The notes below the pieces were generated by a model. It saw only the letters and a program-made list of their open reading frames with translations, ran no database searches and was not told the origin of the DNA. From Chamaecrista fasciculata (lineage: Eukaryota; Streptophyta; Magnoliopsida; Fabales; Fabaceae): a stretch of 64,000 nucleotides of DNA. The translations under genes and the position numbers were made by a program. The DNA lies in the NCBI GenBank assembly GCA_003254925.1, contig QANZ01035086.1, positions 2,022 through 66,021 of the forward strand. Reading direction: 5' to 3'. This document shows, piece after piece, positions 1 through 12,243 of this stretch (the stretch's first letter is position 1; each line of letters starts with the position of its first letter).

Positions 1-7
1 GGTGGAA

Positions 8-127
8 CCTTTTGCATAGTTATGGGACCAAAATTGCAACAAAAAAAGTTATGGGACCAAAATGAAACCTTTGTCATAGTTATGGGACCAAAATTGCAAT
101 CAAAAAAGTTATGGGACCAAAATGAAA
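8..127. repeat. 60-bp tandem repeat, two units
   Basis: Two consecutive 60-base units (8-67 and 68-127), each with two copies of the phrase TTATGGGACCAAAAT, followed by a diverged partial third unit to about 166. Phrases of the type GGGACCAAAAT are common in the ends of plant MITEs, so this may be the terminus of an element cut by the window edge. The 84-codon frame across it is a product of the repeat and not a gene. Confidence 0.75.
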
Positions 128-276
128 CCTTTGTCATAATTTTAGGACCAAAAGTGCACTTAAGCCATATATTAATGAAGTGGCTAGCTAGATCAATATC
201 ATGGGAGGTGTACTTACATCAAAGCAAATATTATTATATTTTCTCAAGGAAAGTGTCATTAAAGTTTTTACAGTAA

Positions 277-818
277 TACGTAGGCTTTGTGGGGTTAATT
301 CTGAAAACTAAATATTAGAAAAAGGTATATACTTCAGTCTTACTTTATTCGTGAGATTCTAATTGATGTCACTTTCATTCGCTGGCTTGTTATATTTTTC
401 TTCTTATTTTCTATCATCCTTGAAATTTAAAGAAAATATAAACAAAAAACAACCTAAAATGTTACAGTCTTATATATTTTAAAGGTGGGTGAAGAGCACC
501 AAAATACATAAATATAATCAAGGCAAAACACCCTTTCATGCCCCTAACGTTTGCAGTGATTTTCAGTTATGCCCTTAACGTTTCATTTTGTTTAGGTATG
601 CCCTCAATGTGCAACCAAAGTTTCAATTATGCCCTCAATTTTGACTCAATGCACATGTGGTAATTTTTTTGCTTATGTGTCATTTTTTTTGTTTGACTTG
701 ATTACGTGGCATCATGACTGGGCATTCTTATTTTTTTTCCACCTTGGCATGATGATTGGATTTACATTTTTGAACATAAAAATTGAGTAAACTAGCAAAT
801 CAGTCCCTGGATTTACAT
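277..818. other. Intergenic, MITE-like tract
   Basis: No gene seen. Between about 528 and 640 the motif TATGCCC-TTAACGTTT or a variant recurs four times at irregular 30-40 base spacing, in the style of a MITE end. I could not find the opposite terminus. Confidence 0.4.
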
Positions 819-2146
819 TTTTCATCATCTTCATTCATTTTAGTCCCAAATTCTCAAAATAAAATTGTAAAGTGTCCCAAAACACTTCCAAACATTTCAA
901 TTTAGTCCTTAAAAGTATTAAAAACCCTAAAACCTAAACTCTAAACCTTAAAACTATAAACCATAAACTCTAAACTCTAAAATTCTAAACCCTAAAACCT
1001 TAAACCCTAAAAAATCTAATTTGAGCAATTAGGTCCCTCACCCATTCTTATCCCATTATTCTCAATTCCCCCTCTTTTCATCGTCTTCATTCATTTTAGT
1101 CTCAAATTCTCAAAATAAAATTGTAAAGTGTCCCAAAACTCTTTAAAACATTCTCTAAAAGTTCTTGAAGTTCATAATTCATGACATCCGGAACAGAATT
1201 GTACTCTTAAGTGATTTGATTTCTTCTCTTTGGTTCAAGCACAAATCCTTCAGCTTCTCTACCTAACAATTCATCAAACTAGTGATTTCAGAAAATAAGA
1301 TAAATCTAATCCTTCAATGTGAAGTTGAGAACCCTAACAATTAAAAGCATATAAATAACAAACTTAACCAGTTAAAACGAACTTACTTCTTTATTCTTCT
1401 CCTCGAGTATCAATTTCATCTCAGCAATTTCTGTCTCCATTTCCTTGTTCATGTTCAACAGCTCCCTCTCACTCCTCAGCACCATCGCCAACGTCCTTGT
1501 GTTTCCCTTGACCTCCATCAGAGCCTTCACCTCCTTCTTCTCCGACGACGTTGTTCCCTTTCCGAACAGCTTCTTCTGCAATGCCGAAAACCCTGTGGTC
1601 CTCCATGCATTCTTCTTCAAATCCTCAGCTATCAAATCAGACGGAATCAGCAATCCCGCCGTCGTCCGATTCGCGCCGCCGGACTTAGGTTTTTCCGCTG
1701 CCTGAATCAGCTATCAAATCTTAAAACCCTAAACCCTAAACCCTAATCACTTAAGATTTAGGGTTTTTAATATTTTTAACATATAAGAGAAAATAATAAT
1801 ACATAGGACTAAATTGAAATGTTTTGAAGAGTTTTGGGACACTTTACAATTTTATTTTGAGAATTTGGGACTAAAATGAATGAAGATGATGAAAAGAGGG
1901 TGAATTGAGAATAATGGGATAAGAATGGGTGAGGGACCTAATTGCTCAAATTAGATTTTTTAGGGTTTAAGGTTTTAGGGAATTTTAGAGTTTAGAGTTT
2001 ATGGTTTATAGTTTTAAGGTTTAGAGTTTAGGTTTTAGGGTTTTTAATACTTTTAAGGACTAAATTGAAATGTTTGGAAGTGTTTTGGGACACTTTACAA
2101 TTTTATTTTGAGAATTTGGGACTAAAATGAATGAAGATGATGAAAA
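819..2146. mobile_element. Long-inverted-repeat element carrying a gene fragment (Pack-type candidate)
   Basis: Two arms of about 330 bases (819-1152 and 1817-2146) are almost perfect reverse complements. Each arm holds two direct copies of a roughly 65-base module (TTCATTCATTTTAGTCCCAA followed by a CAAAATAAAATTGTAAAG core), separated by a telomere-like tract of CCCTAAA and variants. The unique centre (about 1153-1816) holds two exons and the intron of a gene on the minus strand, plus three CCCTAAA units near 1726-1746. Gene DNA with its intron kept between long terminal inverted repeats fits a Pack-type DNA transposon or an inverted duplication, not a retrocopy. The right arm stops at a single N (2147), so the outer boundary and target duplication cannot be read. 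Confidence 0.65.
1179..1704 (-). pseudogene. Captured two-exon fragment of a coiled-coil protein gene
   Basis: Exon A reads open from about 1704 to 1387 and contains LIPSDLIAEDLKKNAWRTTG followed by a charged, heptad-rich stretch. It ends at a good donor (GAA|GTAAGT). After a 124-base intron ending TTGTTAG, exon B (1262-1179) continues in phase with VEKLKDLCLNQREEIKSLK and then hits a TGA. In the other frame just past position 1190 the reading F-P-D-V-M-N-Y-E-L-Q continues, which suggests a one-base deletion. The fragment lies wholly inside the inverted-repeat element, has no stop or start in a natural place, and is probably non-functional. It resembles a plant coiled-coil family whose name I do not recall. 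Confidence 0.6.
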
Positions 2147-2147
2147 N

Positions 2148-3785
2148 GATAGATGATGGCCAAATAAGTTGAAGATGTGTGCGAATGGTTTGGTACTGGC
2201 TACAACGCACTTCCTCAATTAATTAATTAGACAAGTGTTACATTATTATTTAAGTAACTTTTTTTTTTGCCAGAATTTAAGTAACTTTGTTTTGGCTTTG
2301 TTGTTTTGTATTGCACTTTTGGACTTCAGTCCCTGTAGGTAGGAAATACCGAAATAGCAACAAAAATAAAATAAAAATAAAAGGAGAAGTGATCAAGGCA
2401 CGAGGATTTTCTGTGTAGAAGCTATATATAAAGAAAGAGATGGGCCATATATAACGGATAACGCAATGCATGCTCGTCGACATTAAATAATTGACAATGG
2501 AGATTAATGGATGTAATAGTAGTACCTTACTAGAAGATGATTATAAGCTTGGTCTATGTGTTGTGTTGTACCTGCACCATACAAAGACATACCAAATAAA
2601 GTCCAAGGCCACTCAGCAATCATATAAATTAAATGAAACATTTAGCTCTTGAGTAATTTTCGTACCTTTGGGAGCCAAAGTGCCGAACTAGAATCTTCCT
2701 TTTTTTAATTGGTAGAAATTGACTTCGTAGCAAACCACCCGGGCTCTTCCTAACTTTTGGGTTAAAGAAAAAGTATATCTAAATCAATCAACAAAAAGAA
2801 ACTATAATTATGGTGTGTCATTGGAAACATATCTATGTCGGTGAGGATTGAGGAAATAATTAACTCTTAATGTTCACACACCTTTAATTTGCTTGATAAT
2901 TAAGTAGTACTATTCCTTTGGGTTAATTCATTGTGTACAATATTGCAGGGACTTTCGTGACTTGAATTATATGTTAGTACATGTATAAATTATGAATAAT
3001 TAAATAGACACCGGTTGTTACAAACTAATTCAAATAAAATTATACTTTCAGCACCATATATATAATTAACTACAAGCTTTCGTGTCTAACGAGCACAGAA
3101 ATATGTATGTAACATTTGATTTGAAATTTGTAGTTATTTAGTGACTAAATAATATATTTTTATTATTCAAGGACTAAATTGTTAGAAGTGTGAAAATTAA
3201 AAGACCAAATAATAAGTTTTCACTTTCTTAAATCTCATCTACTACTTTCTTTCTCCCATTCTCTATAGAGTTAGCCAATTATCAAGTTCCACATATTTAT
3301 TTCTTTTTTTTAATTTTTAATTTAATTATTTTTTACTAACCAAAAACACCCTCAAACATATAATATAACATAGATTAATTAACAAGTCTGATCTCTAGTA
3401 ATTAATATGAAAATTGATTTGTAAGCAACAAACATAACATGTACACCCCCTCTTTTGATTGAGTTAACCATGCCATTTGGATTTAATTAACAGGCTTACA
3501 TTTTTGTTCATTTAATGAATTAAGGTTATTCTATAGCTGGCCTAGCTAAACATATTATTTTAAGACATAGTACGACAACAAGGTTTTTTTCTTTTTGTTG
3601 ATAAGACGACAAGGTTGTTAAGTGGCAATCATTATGGTTTGAATTTCCCACTCGACTTCTTGTTATGTACCTAATACGTTTTTAAAAATGCACTATATGT
3701 CCAATTGAAACTTGTAAGTAAGAACCAAAGGACCCTTCGTCTCCAAGCAAATAATAAAGAGAAGGGAGTGACGCGCTTTCTTTTC
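2148..3785. other. Intergenic, AT-rich
   Basis: No gene recognised. It holds diverged MITE-like phrases near 3130-3240 (GGACTAAATTG, AGACCAAATAATA) and the upstream region of the peroxidase gene. Confidence 0.5.
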
Positions 3786-3789
3786 TCAG

Positions 3790-3801
3790 TATATATATAT
3801 A
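3790..3801 (+). promoter_or_regulatory. TATA-like box of the peroxidase gene
   Basis: A TATATATATATA run about 97 bases before the peroxidase start codon, with A-rich leader sequence following. The position suits a short plant 5' leader. TA runs are frequent here, so this is inference. Confidence 0.4.
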
Positions 3802-3828
3802 CCCTGGAGGATATTTATATGCAGATGA

Positions 3829-5172
<1,344 letters not shown>

Positions 5173-6399
5173 CTAGCTCTATATATATACTTCAATCATT
5201 GCCATCCATATATATATGTCATGTATCTGCGTCGTGACTCGTGTGTGGGAATTCATTCCTCAATAATAAATATTTTATATGTCGTCCATCAACATTATTC
5301 ACTCTTGTGTGCGTGCTTTTCTTCATCATTTTATCTCTTAATTAATTTGTCCGTTTCTCTATATATGCTATGATACCGTTACCACATGTCTTGTGTTGAC
5401 TGGTATAATCATTGTGGTTCTTGAGAGTGAGTTGACACTCTAATTTCATTTCCGTTACCACATGTCTTGTTTTGACTGCTAACTAAACATGCACTCCATG
5501 TGCATTGTTCTAATACTTTGAGTCCTTTTCGGTTTTCACTGGCTGGCTATACACCCTTTGATCTACTCACTATCTTGGGCACTTTAATAAACCCACCCCG
5601 CCAAAAAAGAAAAGAAAAGAATTTTGACATTTGTTTCTTTTCTCAGTATAATGCCCACCAACTGTGATTATCCCATAATATGTCTGCTTGATTATTATTA
5701 TTGTAAATAACTATCACATTTTTCGTTTATTTTTTAAAATCAATAAAAAAAAAAGAGCAAGTAAAGGAGTATCGAGTTATCGATCTCATTCATATACAAG
5801 TAGCTTTCTTACACAATACATGGTCTTCATAAGTAAATACTAAAAAAGCCTTGCCTGTGTTGTTGCCGTTACTGCTACACGACAAAATTTAAAAATCCAC
5901 ACCAACAGTAGGGCCTGGTAGGCTGGTATCAATTTTATCTTCCATACGTGTATTTCATATATCTTCTAGACTTCTACTCTTGTGTTTTCTGATATATATT
6001 TTTAGAATTAATAGATTTATAAAAGACTATAAATTTTAATGCAAGAAAAATTATAAAACTTAATTTCTCAAATACGTGATAACAATAAAATTACTTGATC
6101 TATTTAAACATAAAAACTTAATACCAAAAAAAAATTAAACATAAAAACTCAGATTTAACATCAAGTATAAATTTAACGCATAAATAAATATAAAATACTA
6201 ATTTTGAAAAATAAAGTTTCGCACATAGGCAATAAGGCGAATAAAAGCATACTAGTAGCATGGGCACTTTAGTCGCTAGTTGGTCCAATTCCTAAGTCCA
6301 ATCGTGCATAATTATGAACGGCCCAGATTCCACATTGGCTAAATGAACATAATGAAGTTGAGTTAACAGCAAGTGACTATGTGCCACCAGATTCTGTTC
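5173..6399. other. Intergenic, peroxidase 3' flank
   Basis: Peroxidase 3' UTR with an AATAAATA-type polyadenylation signal near 5261, then AT-rich DNA. The phrase CCGTTACCACATGTCTTGT occurs twice (about 5377 and 5452), a short direct repeat. No gene recognised. Confidence 0.5.
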
Positions 6400-7286
6400 A
6401 TACGCAACACAGGCTTCATCGTAGCCGTCCATCAATCTCTCACTAACATCACAAGTTGTTGTTCTTGTTCCTCTTCCTCACTTTCTCTTTCCTCTCTTCC
6501 CCTGCGTGGTGCTGAGATGATTTCCCCAATTCATTCATTTTATTCACACACTCATCTCCTAAACCCTCTTCCTTTTTCCCTTTCTTCCCAAATTCCATAG
6601 ATCTCTCTCACCTTATCACACCCATAATACTCGATTCTACTCGGACCTACCTTCACTCAGGTCTTCTTCTCTTCCTCCTACCCTCGCCATTGGAGTAGGT
6701 CCGAGCTGATCGTCAAAACACCCAGGTGTTATATCTCCCTCTCAATTTTGTTTTTGTTAATCTTTCTCTCTTTTCCTCCGATAAAAATCCCATCTTTGCT
6801 TTTTTCTCTTTTTCAAAATCATCTGCTACACATAAAGTCGTATTAGCGAAACCCATTTTGGGGACACTTCGACATAGCTTCATTGCCCGTTCAAATAATA
6901 TCATCACCGGAGGCAATTCAATGAGTTTGCTGTAATTGAGTTGAATTCCAGCTATCGGGCTTGGGTTTTCATTTATTTTATGATGCGGTCAACCTTGGGA
7001 TATTGGATCTAACTTCGTATATGCTGGTGAGGAAGCTAGGGTTTGTTACCAACCTTGTTTCTTATTTGGGGTATTCACAAATTCACATACCTGAATGTTC
7101 AACTGCGCCATCAATTGAGGGTTTTTTTTCCTTCAATTCTAATAAATAAAATTGAGATGTTGTAATTTTAATTTCCTTCTCTTTTCTCTTTCCGTGATAG
7201 CCTTATCTCCTTTACCTTCAAGTATCGGTTCGTCAAAATTCGTAATAAAGTAAGCTTTTTTTCAATCTCTGAACATCAAAGCCGTA
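6400..7286 (+). promoter_or_regulatory. Probable 5' leader with intron of the RING gene
   Basis: CT-rich sequence from about 6450 to 6720 resembles a plant 5' UTR. A donor-like CCCAG|GTGTTA near 6724 and a pyrimidine-rich acceptor (TTTCCGTGATAG) near 7200 suggest a leader intron. Short reading frames here (for example 6961-7149) do not resemble proteins and would be intronic. Transcript ends are not provable from sequence alone. Confidence 0.4.
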
Positions 7287-8606
7287 ATGGGGGAAGAGTC
7301 ATCCGATGCGATGAACCTTGATTTGAATCTGGGTCCTGGTCCAGAGCCAACAGCATCTGGGTCCGTAGCCAATGAACCTGTGAACTTAGAGGATTGGATT
7401 GAGGGGCCTCTTCATAGAGTTACCGAAGCAGTAAGACATAGGTCTCGACAAAGGTGGAGATGGCGGCATCTTCGCATTGACCCACCTGAGATAGATCCGA
7501 ATGTTTTTAGTTTACCTCATGGAGAGAATATCACAATGGATTTAGGTTATTTGTTGGCCAACCCTGCTTATAGAAGAAGTGCATTACTGCCATTTCAGGC
7601 TGGTGAAGGCAGTGTAGCTGCTGAGGAAAGAATAGAGGAGGCTCCAAAAGCTTGTGAAAATACCAACGGTGTTACAGAGAATGAGGCATCAGACAAGAAG
7701 GATGATGTTGAAAAGGGTAGTGGCAATGATGGGAGCTTTTTTGATTGTAATATCTGTTTGGACGTGGCTAAGGATCCTGTTGTGACTTGTTGTGGTCATT
7801 TGTTTTGTTGGCCATGCCTCTATCGCTGGCTGCATCTCCATTCGGATGCTAAGGAATGTCCTGTTTGCAAGGGTGAGGTAACACTTAAGAATGTTACCCC
7901 AATATATGGGCGTGGGAACAATATTGTCCGTGAACCAGAGGAGGATTCTACTCTTAAAGTCCCTCTCAGACCCCATGCCAGGCGTGTTGAAAGTCTGAGA
8001 CAAACCATTCAAAGAAATGCTTTTGCACTGCCAATGGAGGAGATGATTCGGCGTCTTGGAAGTAGAATTGATCTCTCTAGAGAATCAGTTCATCAACCAC
8101 AGGAGCCTGAAAATGTACACGAAACAGCGGACAGAACTAGCAACTTGCTAAATAGGATTTTGACAGCTCGAGCAATCAGGAGAGAGCATAATCATGGGGC
8201 AGCAGCCCCAGATGTAGTGGATTTAACACAAAACAACCCTACCAATGCTGAGGCTGGTGATAACCGCAGGGTTCAATCCCTTTTACTTCGAAGAACACAA
8301 TCACACAGAACAACACTTTCATCTCTTTCTTCAGCACTGAGTTCTGCTGAAAGATTTGTTGAGGCATTTATCCGCAACCATTCTATAGGTAGAAACCAAG
8401 AGCAACCTCCTCCAGTTGATGACAGGGATTCCTTTTCGAGTGTTGCTGCTGTTATACATTCCGAGAGTCAAGTGGACACCGCCGTGGAAATTGATTCTAT
8501 GGTATCTTTGTCGACATCCTCTTCTCGGAGGAGAAATGATGCTTCCCGAGTTTCTGATGTGGATAGTGGAGATTCTCGAGCTCCTAGGCGAAGACGTATG
8601 AATTGA
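7287..8606 (+). CDS. RING-type E3 ubiquitin ligase, MUSE1/MUSE2-like
   Basis: Intronless 439-aa protein. A C3HC4 RING finger spans about residues 154-194 with the full ligand set C154, C157, C169, H171, C174, C177, C191 and C194, followed by EVTLKNVTPIYGRG as in RMA/RNF5-type ligases. Unlike the short RMA1-3 proteins it has long N- and C-terminal parts and no evident C-terminal membrane anchor. The N-terminus contains LDLNL (residues 11-15), matching the LxLxL EAR pattern. The C-terminal third is Ser/Arg-rich. From memory, length and layout match Arabidopsis MUSE1 (At3g58030) and MUSE2 (At2g42030), ligases that limit TIR-NLR immune receptors. The family assignment is firm and the MUSE orthology is inference. 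The start was chosen as the first ATG of the frame. Confidence 0.9.
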   Translation: MGEESSDAMNLDLNLGPGPEPTASGSVANEPVNLEDWIEGPLHRVTEAVRHRSRQRWRWRHLRIDPPEIDPNVFSLPHGENITMDLGYLLANPAYRRSALLPFQAGEGSVAAEERIEEAPKACENTNGVTENEASDKKDDVEKGSGNDGSFFDCNICLDVAKDPVVTCCGHLFCWPCLYRWLHLHSDAKECPVCKGEVTLKNVTPIYGRGNNIVREPEEDSTLKVPLRPHARRVESLRQTIQRNAFALPMEEMIRRLGSRIDLSRESVHQPQEPENVHETADRTSNLLNRILTARAIRREHNHGAAAPDVVDLTQNNPTNAEAGDNRRVQSLLLRRTQSHRTTLSSLSSALSSAERFVEAFIRNHSIGRNQEQPPPVDDRDSFSSVAAVIHSESQVDTAVEIDSMVSLSTSSSRRRNDASRVSDVDSGDSRAPRRRRMN

Positions 8607-10582
8607 TAAAAATCTTTTTGATCAACTTATTACTAAACTATCATGTAATGCATAAATTTATAATTTTCCTACAGCAATGTAAGTCCTACTTGCCTTTTTA
8701 TGGCTTTATGTTGATGATGTTTTTTTCCTTTGTACCACCCTCAGTAATTATAGAATAACTTTGGAAGCTTTAGGACTCAAAATTCTGTTATTTACATTAT
8801 AATGACTTAGTTTAAGGATTGAACCATTGAGGTCCAGCCGTCTTGGTTAGTCCGGCAAATAAAACATTGCTTTGAAATGACCATGTGACTATTGTATTTA
8901 TGACCAAGAAAGTTTATTTGTCAAATTTGCTACGGAGTTCTTTGTTTTTATCTGCATTTTGTTTCTACTTGTTTTTAATATGTAAAGCACTTACGAATAA
9001 CTTTTTGTGCTTTTCCAGAAGTAAAATAGTAGTCAAATATTTAGTAACAGGGCATGCCAATGTTTCTTGCTGTCATGGTTTTGGTAGGATTCTGTCAATT
9101 GATACATCAGGAATGAAGTTATCGACTTATCAAAGGGAGAAAATGCAATCTTATGATTATTATTCGTCTTCTGTAGTGAGTCTGTGTACTTCTTGCCTAG
9201 TTTTCACTGTGTGATCACCAACATGTATCCTTGTTGTCATCAGCACCCAAGCATTTGCCCAGACTCACAATTCAACCTTGAATAATTAAGATGGAAAGAC
9301 CTCTGTACTGTAGGTCTCCACAATTCTTTAGTTGTTGTCTGATCGTATAAGGATTTCTTCTTGAAACTTTTACCTAATTACGTTTAACCATTCTACTGGG
9401 AATATTCTTGTTCTCAATTAGCAGACAGAAATATTAGGTTATTAAGCATCAGCCATGTTTGTTGATTGTCCTCTATATTCTTGATGCCCAATTGCCCAAA
9501 TTAGAACTGGTAATGCATCTGTTCTCTGAGATAATATGTTCTGTCTGATATACGAAGTTGCTTTTTTGACAATATGCATATGTTCTGTCATTATTGCAGG
9601 TTGTGCTTCCACAATGCTATTCTAGAATCTAGTGTTAATCATAGTGTTAGAAAGATATAGTAGCCACCCTCTGTCTAGTCTGAATGTCCATATTCCGACA
9701 ATGCCCTTTCCTGTGCTACCTGATGTGATGTTAATTTCCCCCTCTCCTCCTGATAAGCTAGACCTAGTATGATTTAGAATTTGGTGCACTTGGTTTCGTG
9801 TTAGCCCTTAAAAGTTAAAACGTTGTTGCTGTGAAGTACACTGGTGCTTAGCTATGCTCATCCTATCCCAACCAATAAGTTCTCTGAGTTCCATTTCATC
9901 ATTTTAGCTTGATAAGAATGTTGAGTAAAATAAAGAACCTATCCAACTGTATAAATTTATGTGGATATGTGTTACTCTCAGCCAGTATGGTGGGGTTGTG
10001 CCAAAGCTTATTCTGTTGTGTACAGAGTGTCAAAAGCTTGGCCAAAGCCACGGCGAGGCATAATTTCTTCATAAGGTGCACGTTGAGATGAATTCAGAGT
10101 CAAGACATTACAACATTGAGGCTCAAGATAATGGCTTATTTTGAGAGAATAGACTTGGTATGTGAACTCAGTTGTTGCATTGTGCTGAGAGGGATGCGAG
10201 GTGAAGCACTTGAAGCGAGTTTCTGCTAGCCTGACCATCTTGTGGACTCTTTGATTAAGCACTAATTATCAGTGTTAGACATAATTAATTAATTATTTCT
10301 CATTAGTGTTACCTCATCAAACGAAGTATATGTATCTTGCTAACTGTCTGGAGTGTTACCCAGATTTATGTTACTTTTTTTGAGAAGCAGAGAGTAAAGA
10401 GTGACCATACCAGCATCGAACCCAAGACCATGTGGATGCAAAGAAAGCAATGATCCACTATGGAATGGGTTAGCTAGTAGATTTATGTGTTACTGATGGG
10501 CCCCTTGTGTCATTTGTTTTCCTGCTCAATCCTCTATTATGTAACACCTTCGTCTCTTTCGAGTAGCCCAACTCTATGTTTC
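8607..10582. other. Intergenic, RING gene 3' flank
   Basis: Begins with the 3' UTR of the RING gene. The rest is non-coding to my reading. At about 10384-10480 the minus strand has GGTTCGAT, a box-B-like motif next to an A-rich end, which may be a decayed SINE. The frames at 8885-9214 and 10008-10262 do not look like proteins. Confidence 0.45.
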
Positions 10583-10780
10583 CTCTGGTGTCACCATTGC
10601 ATAACACTTGTCCATTTTCACGAGTGGAGGATATTGACAATTCATTATCCAGGCGGGTGATTGAAATTATTTAATCTAATTATGGAACAAGGTATTTATT
10701 TGTGTCGTATCACTTGGTGGTTCAATTATTGTGATGTGTGGTACTAAAAAGGAAATGAAAGAGAAGGCATAACGAGACAT

Positions 10781-10973
10781 GTTTTTTTTTATTTTGGTTG
10801 CCTAAGGTATCCCCAGCCCGATGGGCTAAGGACTAATCCTCCATAGATCTGAGCTTCATTTAAAGGTTTGCCGCTGACCAATTGGTTGCTGCATACATAA
10901 AGCGGGAATCGAATCATCGACACTTGCTTAAACGACCTAATGAACTAACTACTAGACCAACCAAACTTAATTG
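10781..10973 (-). mobile_element. tRNA-derived SINE with 11-bp target duplication
   Basis: Read on the minus strand, the head TTGGTTGGTCTAGTAGTTAG carries an RNA polymerase III box A. About 30-40 bases on, GATTCGATTCC is a box B. The body ends in an A-rich tail (T-rich on the plus strand at 10781-10797). The flanks are a perfect 11-bp direct repeat, TAACGAGACAT (10770-10780 and 10974-10984). Related copies lie at 11463-11637 and 29163-29344, so this is a family. Confidence 0.85.
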
Positions 10974-11462
10974 TAACGAGACATATTTGCCTATATGGGG
11001 AATGGGGAGGGAAACTTGAGGGTTATGGCTCTGTTGAGAATGCAGGCTCTAAGTGAGAAAGGTATCAAATTTGATATAAATATAACACATTGGGCCTACC
11101 ATTCATCTCTTTTCTGGGCTTACTCAACTCTACACTCGTGAGTGTGGACCCATTTACCCATTTACAAAGCGTCTCTAACTCTCTAGTCTCTATGCACATG
11201 GTTTCAAGTTGTGTATTGAGTTGATAATTTAATTTTTAAAATANCTCTGGTGTCACCATTGCATAACACTTGTCCATTTTCACGAGTGGAGGATATTCAC
11301 AATTCATTATCCAGGCGGGTGATTGAAATTATTTAATCTAATTATGGAACAAGGTATTTATTTGTGTCGTATCACTTGGTGGTTCAATTATTGTGATGTG
11401 TGGTACTAAAAAGGAAATGAAAGAGAAGGCATAACGAGACATGTTTTTTTTTATTTTGGTTN

Positions 11463-11637
11463 TGGTTGCCCAAGGTATCCCCAGCCCGATGGGCTAAAGA
11501 CTAATCCTCTACGGATCGGAGCTCCATTTAAGGGTTTGCCGCTGGCCAATTGGTTGCTGCATACACAAGGCGGGGATCGAACCCCCGACACTTACTTAAG
11601 CGATCTAATGAGCTAACTACTAGACTAACCAAACTTG
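11463..11637 (-). mobile_element. tRNA-derived SINE, second copy
   Basis: Same family and orientation as 10781-10973, with better-preserved promoter sequence: on the minus strand the box B reads GGTTCGATCCCC. Its tail is cut by the N at 11462. It sits inside the duplicated, N-broken segment, so its true genomic location is uncertain. Confidence 0.75.
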
Positions 11638-12243
11638 GTTTAGTCTCATATATTTGGATCAAGTGGGACTAACGATGAAACTTTTTGCAAAGATATGAGA
11701 CCAATTATGCAACCTGACCNGTTATGGCTCTGTTGAGAATGTAGGCTCTAAGTGAGAAAAGTATAAAATTTGATATAAATATAACACATTGGGCCTACCA
11801 TTCATCTCTTTTCTGGGCTTACTCAACTCTACACTCGTGAGTGTGGACCCATTTACCCATTTACAAAGCGTCTCTAACTCTCTAGTCTCTATGCACATGG
11901 TTTCAAGTTGTGTATTGAGTTGATAATTTAATTTTTAAAATATTAAAAATATATAATTTAATTTTAAAAGATTAAAATTATATATTTATTAATTTTTTTA
12001 TGGATTAAATAGTTAATCATTTTAATCTTTACATGAATTAGATTATATATTTCAATTTTTCAAGATCTGAGTTGTTAAAAGAACGATATTTTAAGGACTA
12101 AATTATTAGTTAACTTAGTTATAACCAAAACATCTCTATCACTGCTCATCTCTGATAAGAACGCTAACATTATATTGTTATGATCATGATTAATATAAAC
12201 CCAACAATGGGCTTTATTTTCTTTTTCTAATTCGTAATTTTTA

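Larger units (their letters stand above)
10583..11942. repeat. Duplicated segment broken by three single-N joins (assembly artefact likely)
   Basis: 10583-10799 recurs as 11245-11461 (217 bases each) and 11022-11243 recurs as 11721-11942 (222 bases each), with very few differences. Between the second pair of copies lie Ns at 11462 and 11720 and a different SINE copy (11463-11637). The pattern is what two versions of one locus, or one locus plus a misplaced repeat contig, would give if joined end to end. A real 0.7-kb tandem duplication is possible but less likely, given that every copy boundary falls at an N. Confidence 0.8.

Noticed and set aside
22..276. 84-aa frame at the window start
   Set aside because: Product of a 60-bp repeat, with repeated residues and no domain.
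1722..1746. CCCTAAA repeats as a telomere or interstitial telomere
   Set aside because: Only about three exact units, embedded in the element. The arms hold only degenerate variants.
10384..10480. Fourth SINE copy
   Set aside because: Has a GGTTCGAT word and A-rich edge but no convincing box A or body match, so it is only noted in the intergenic entry.
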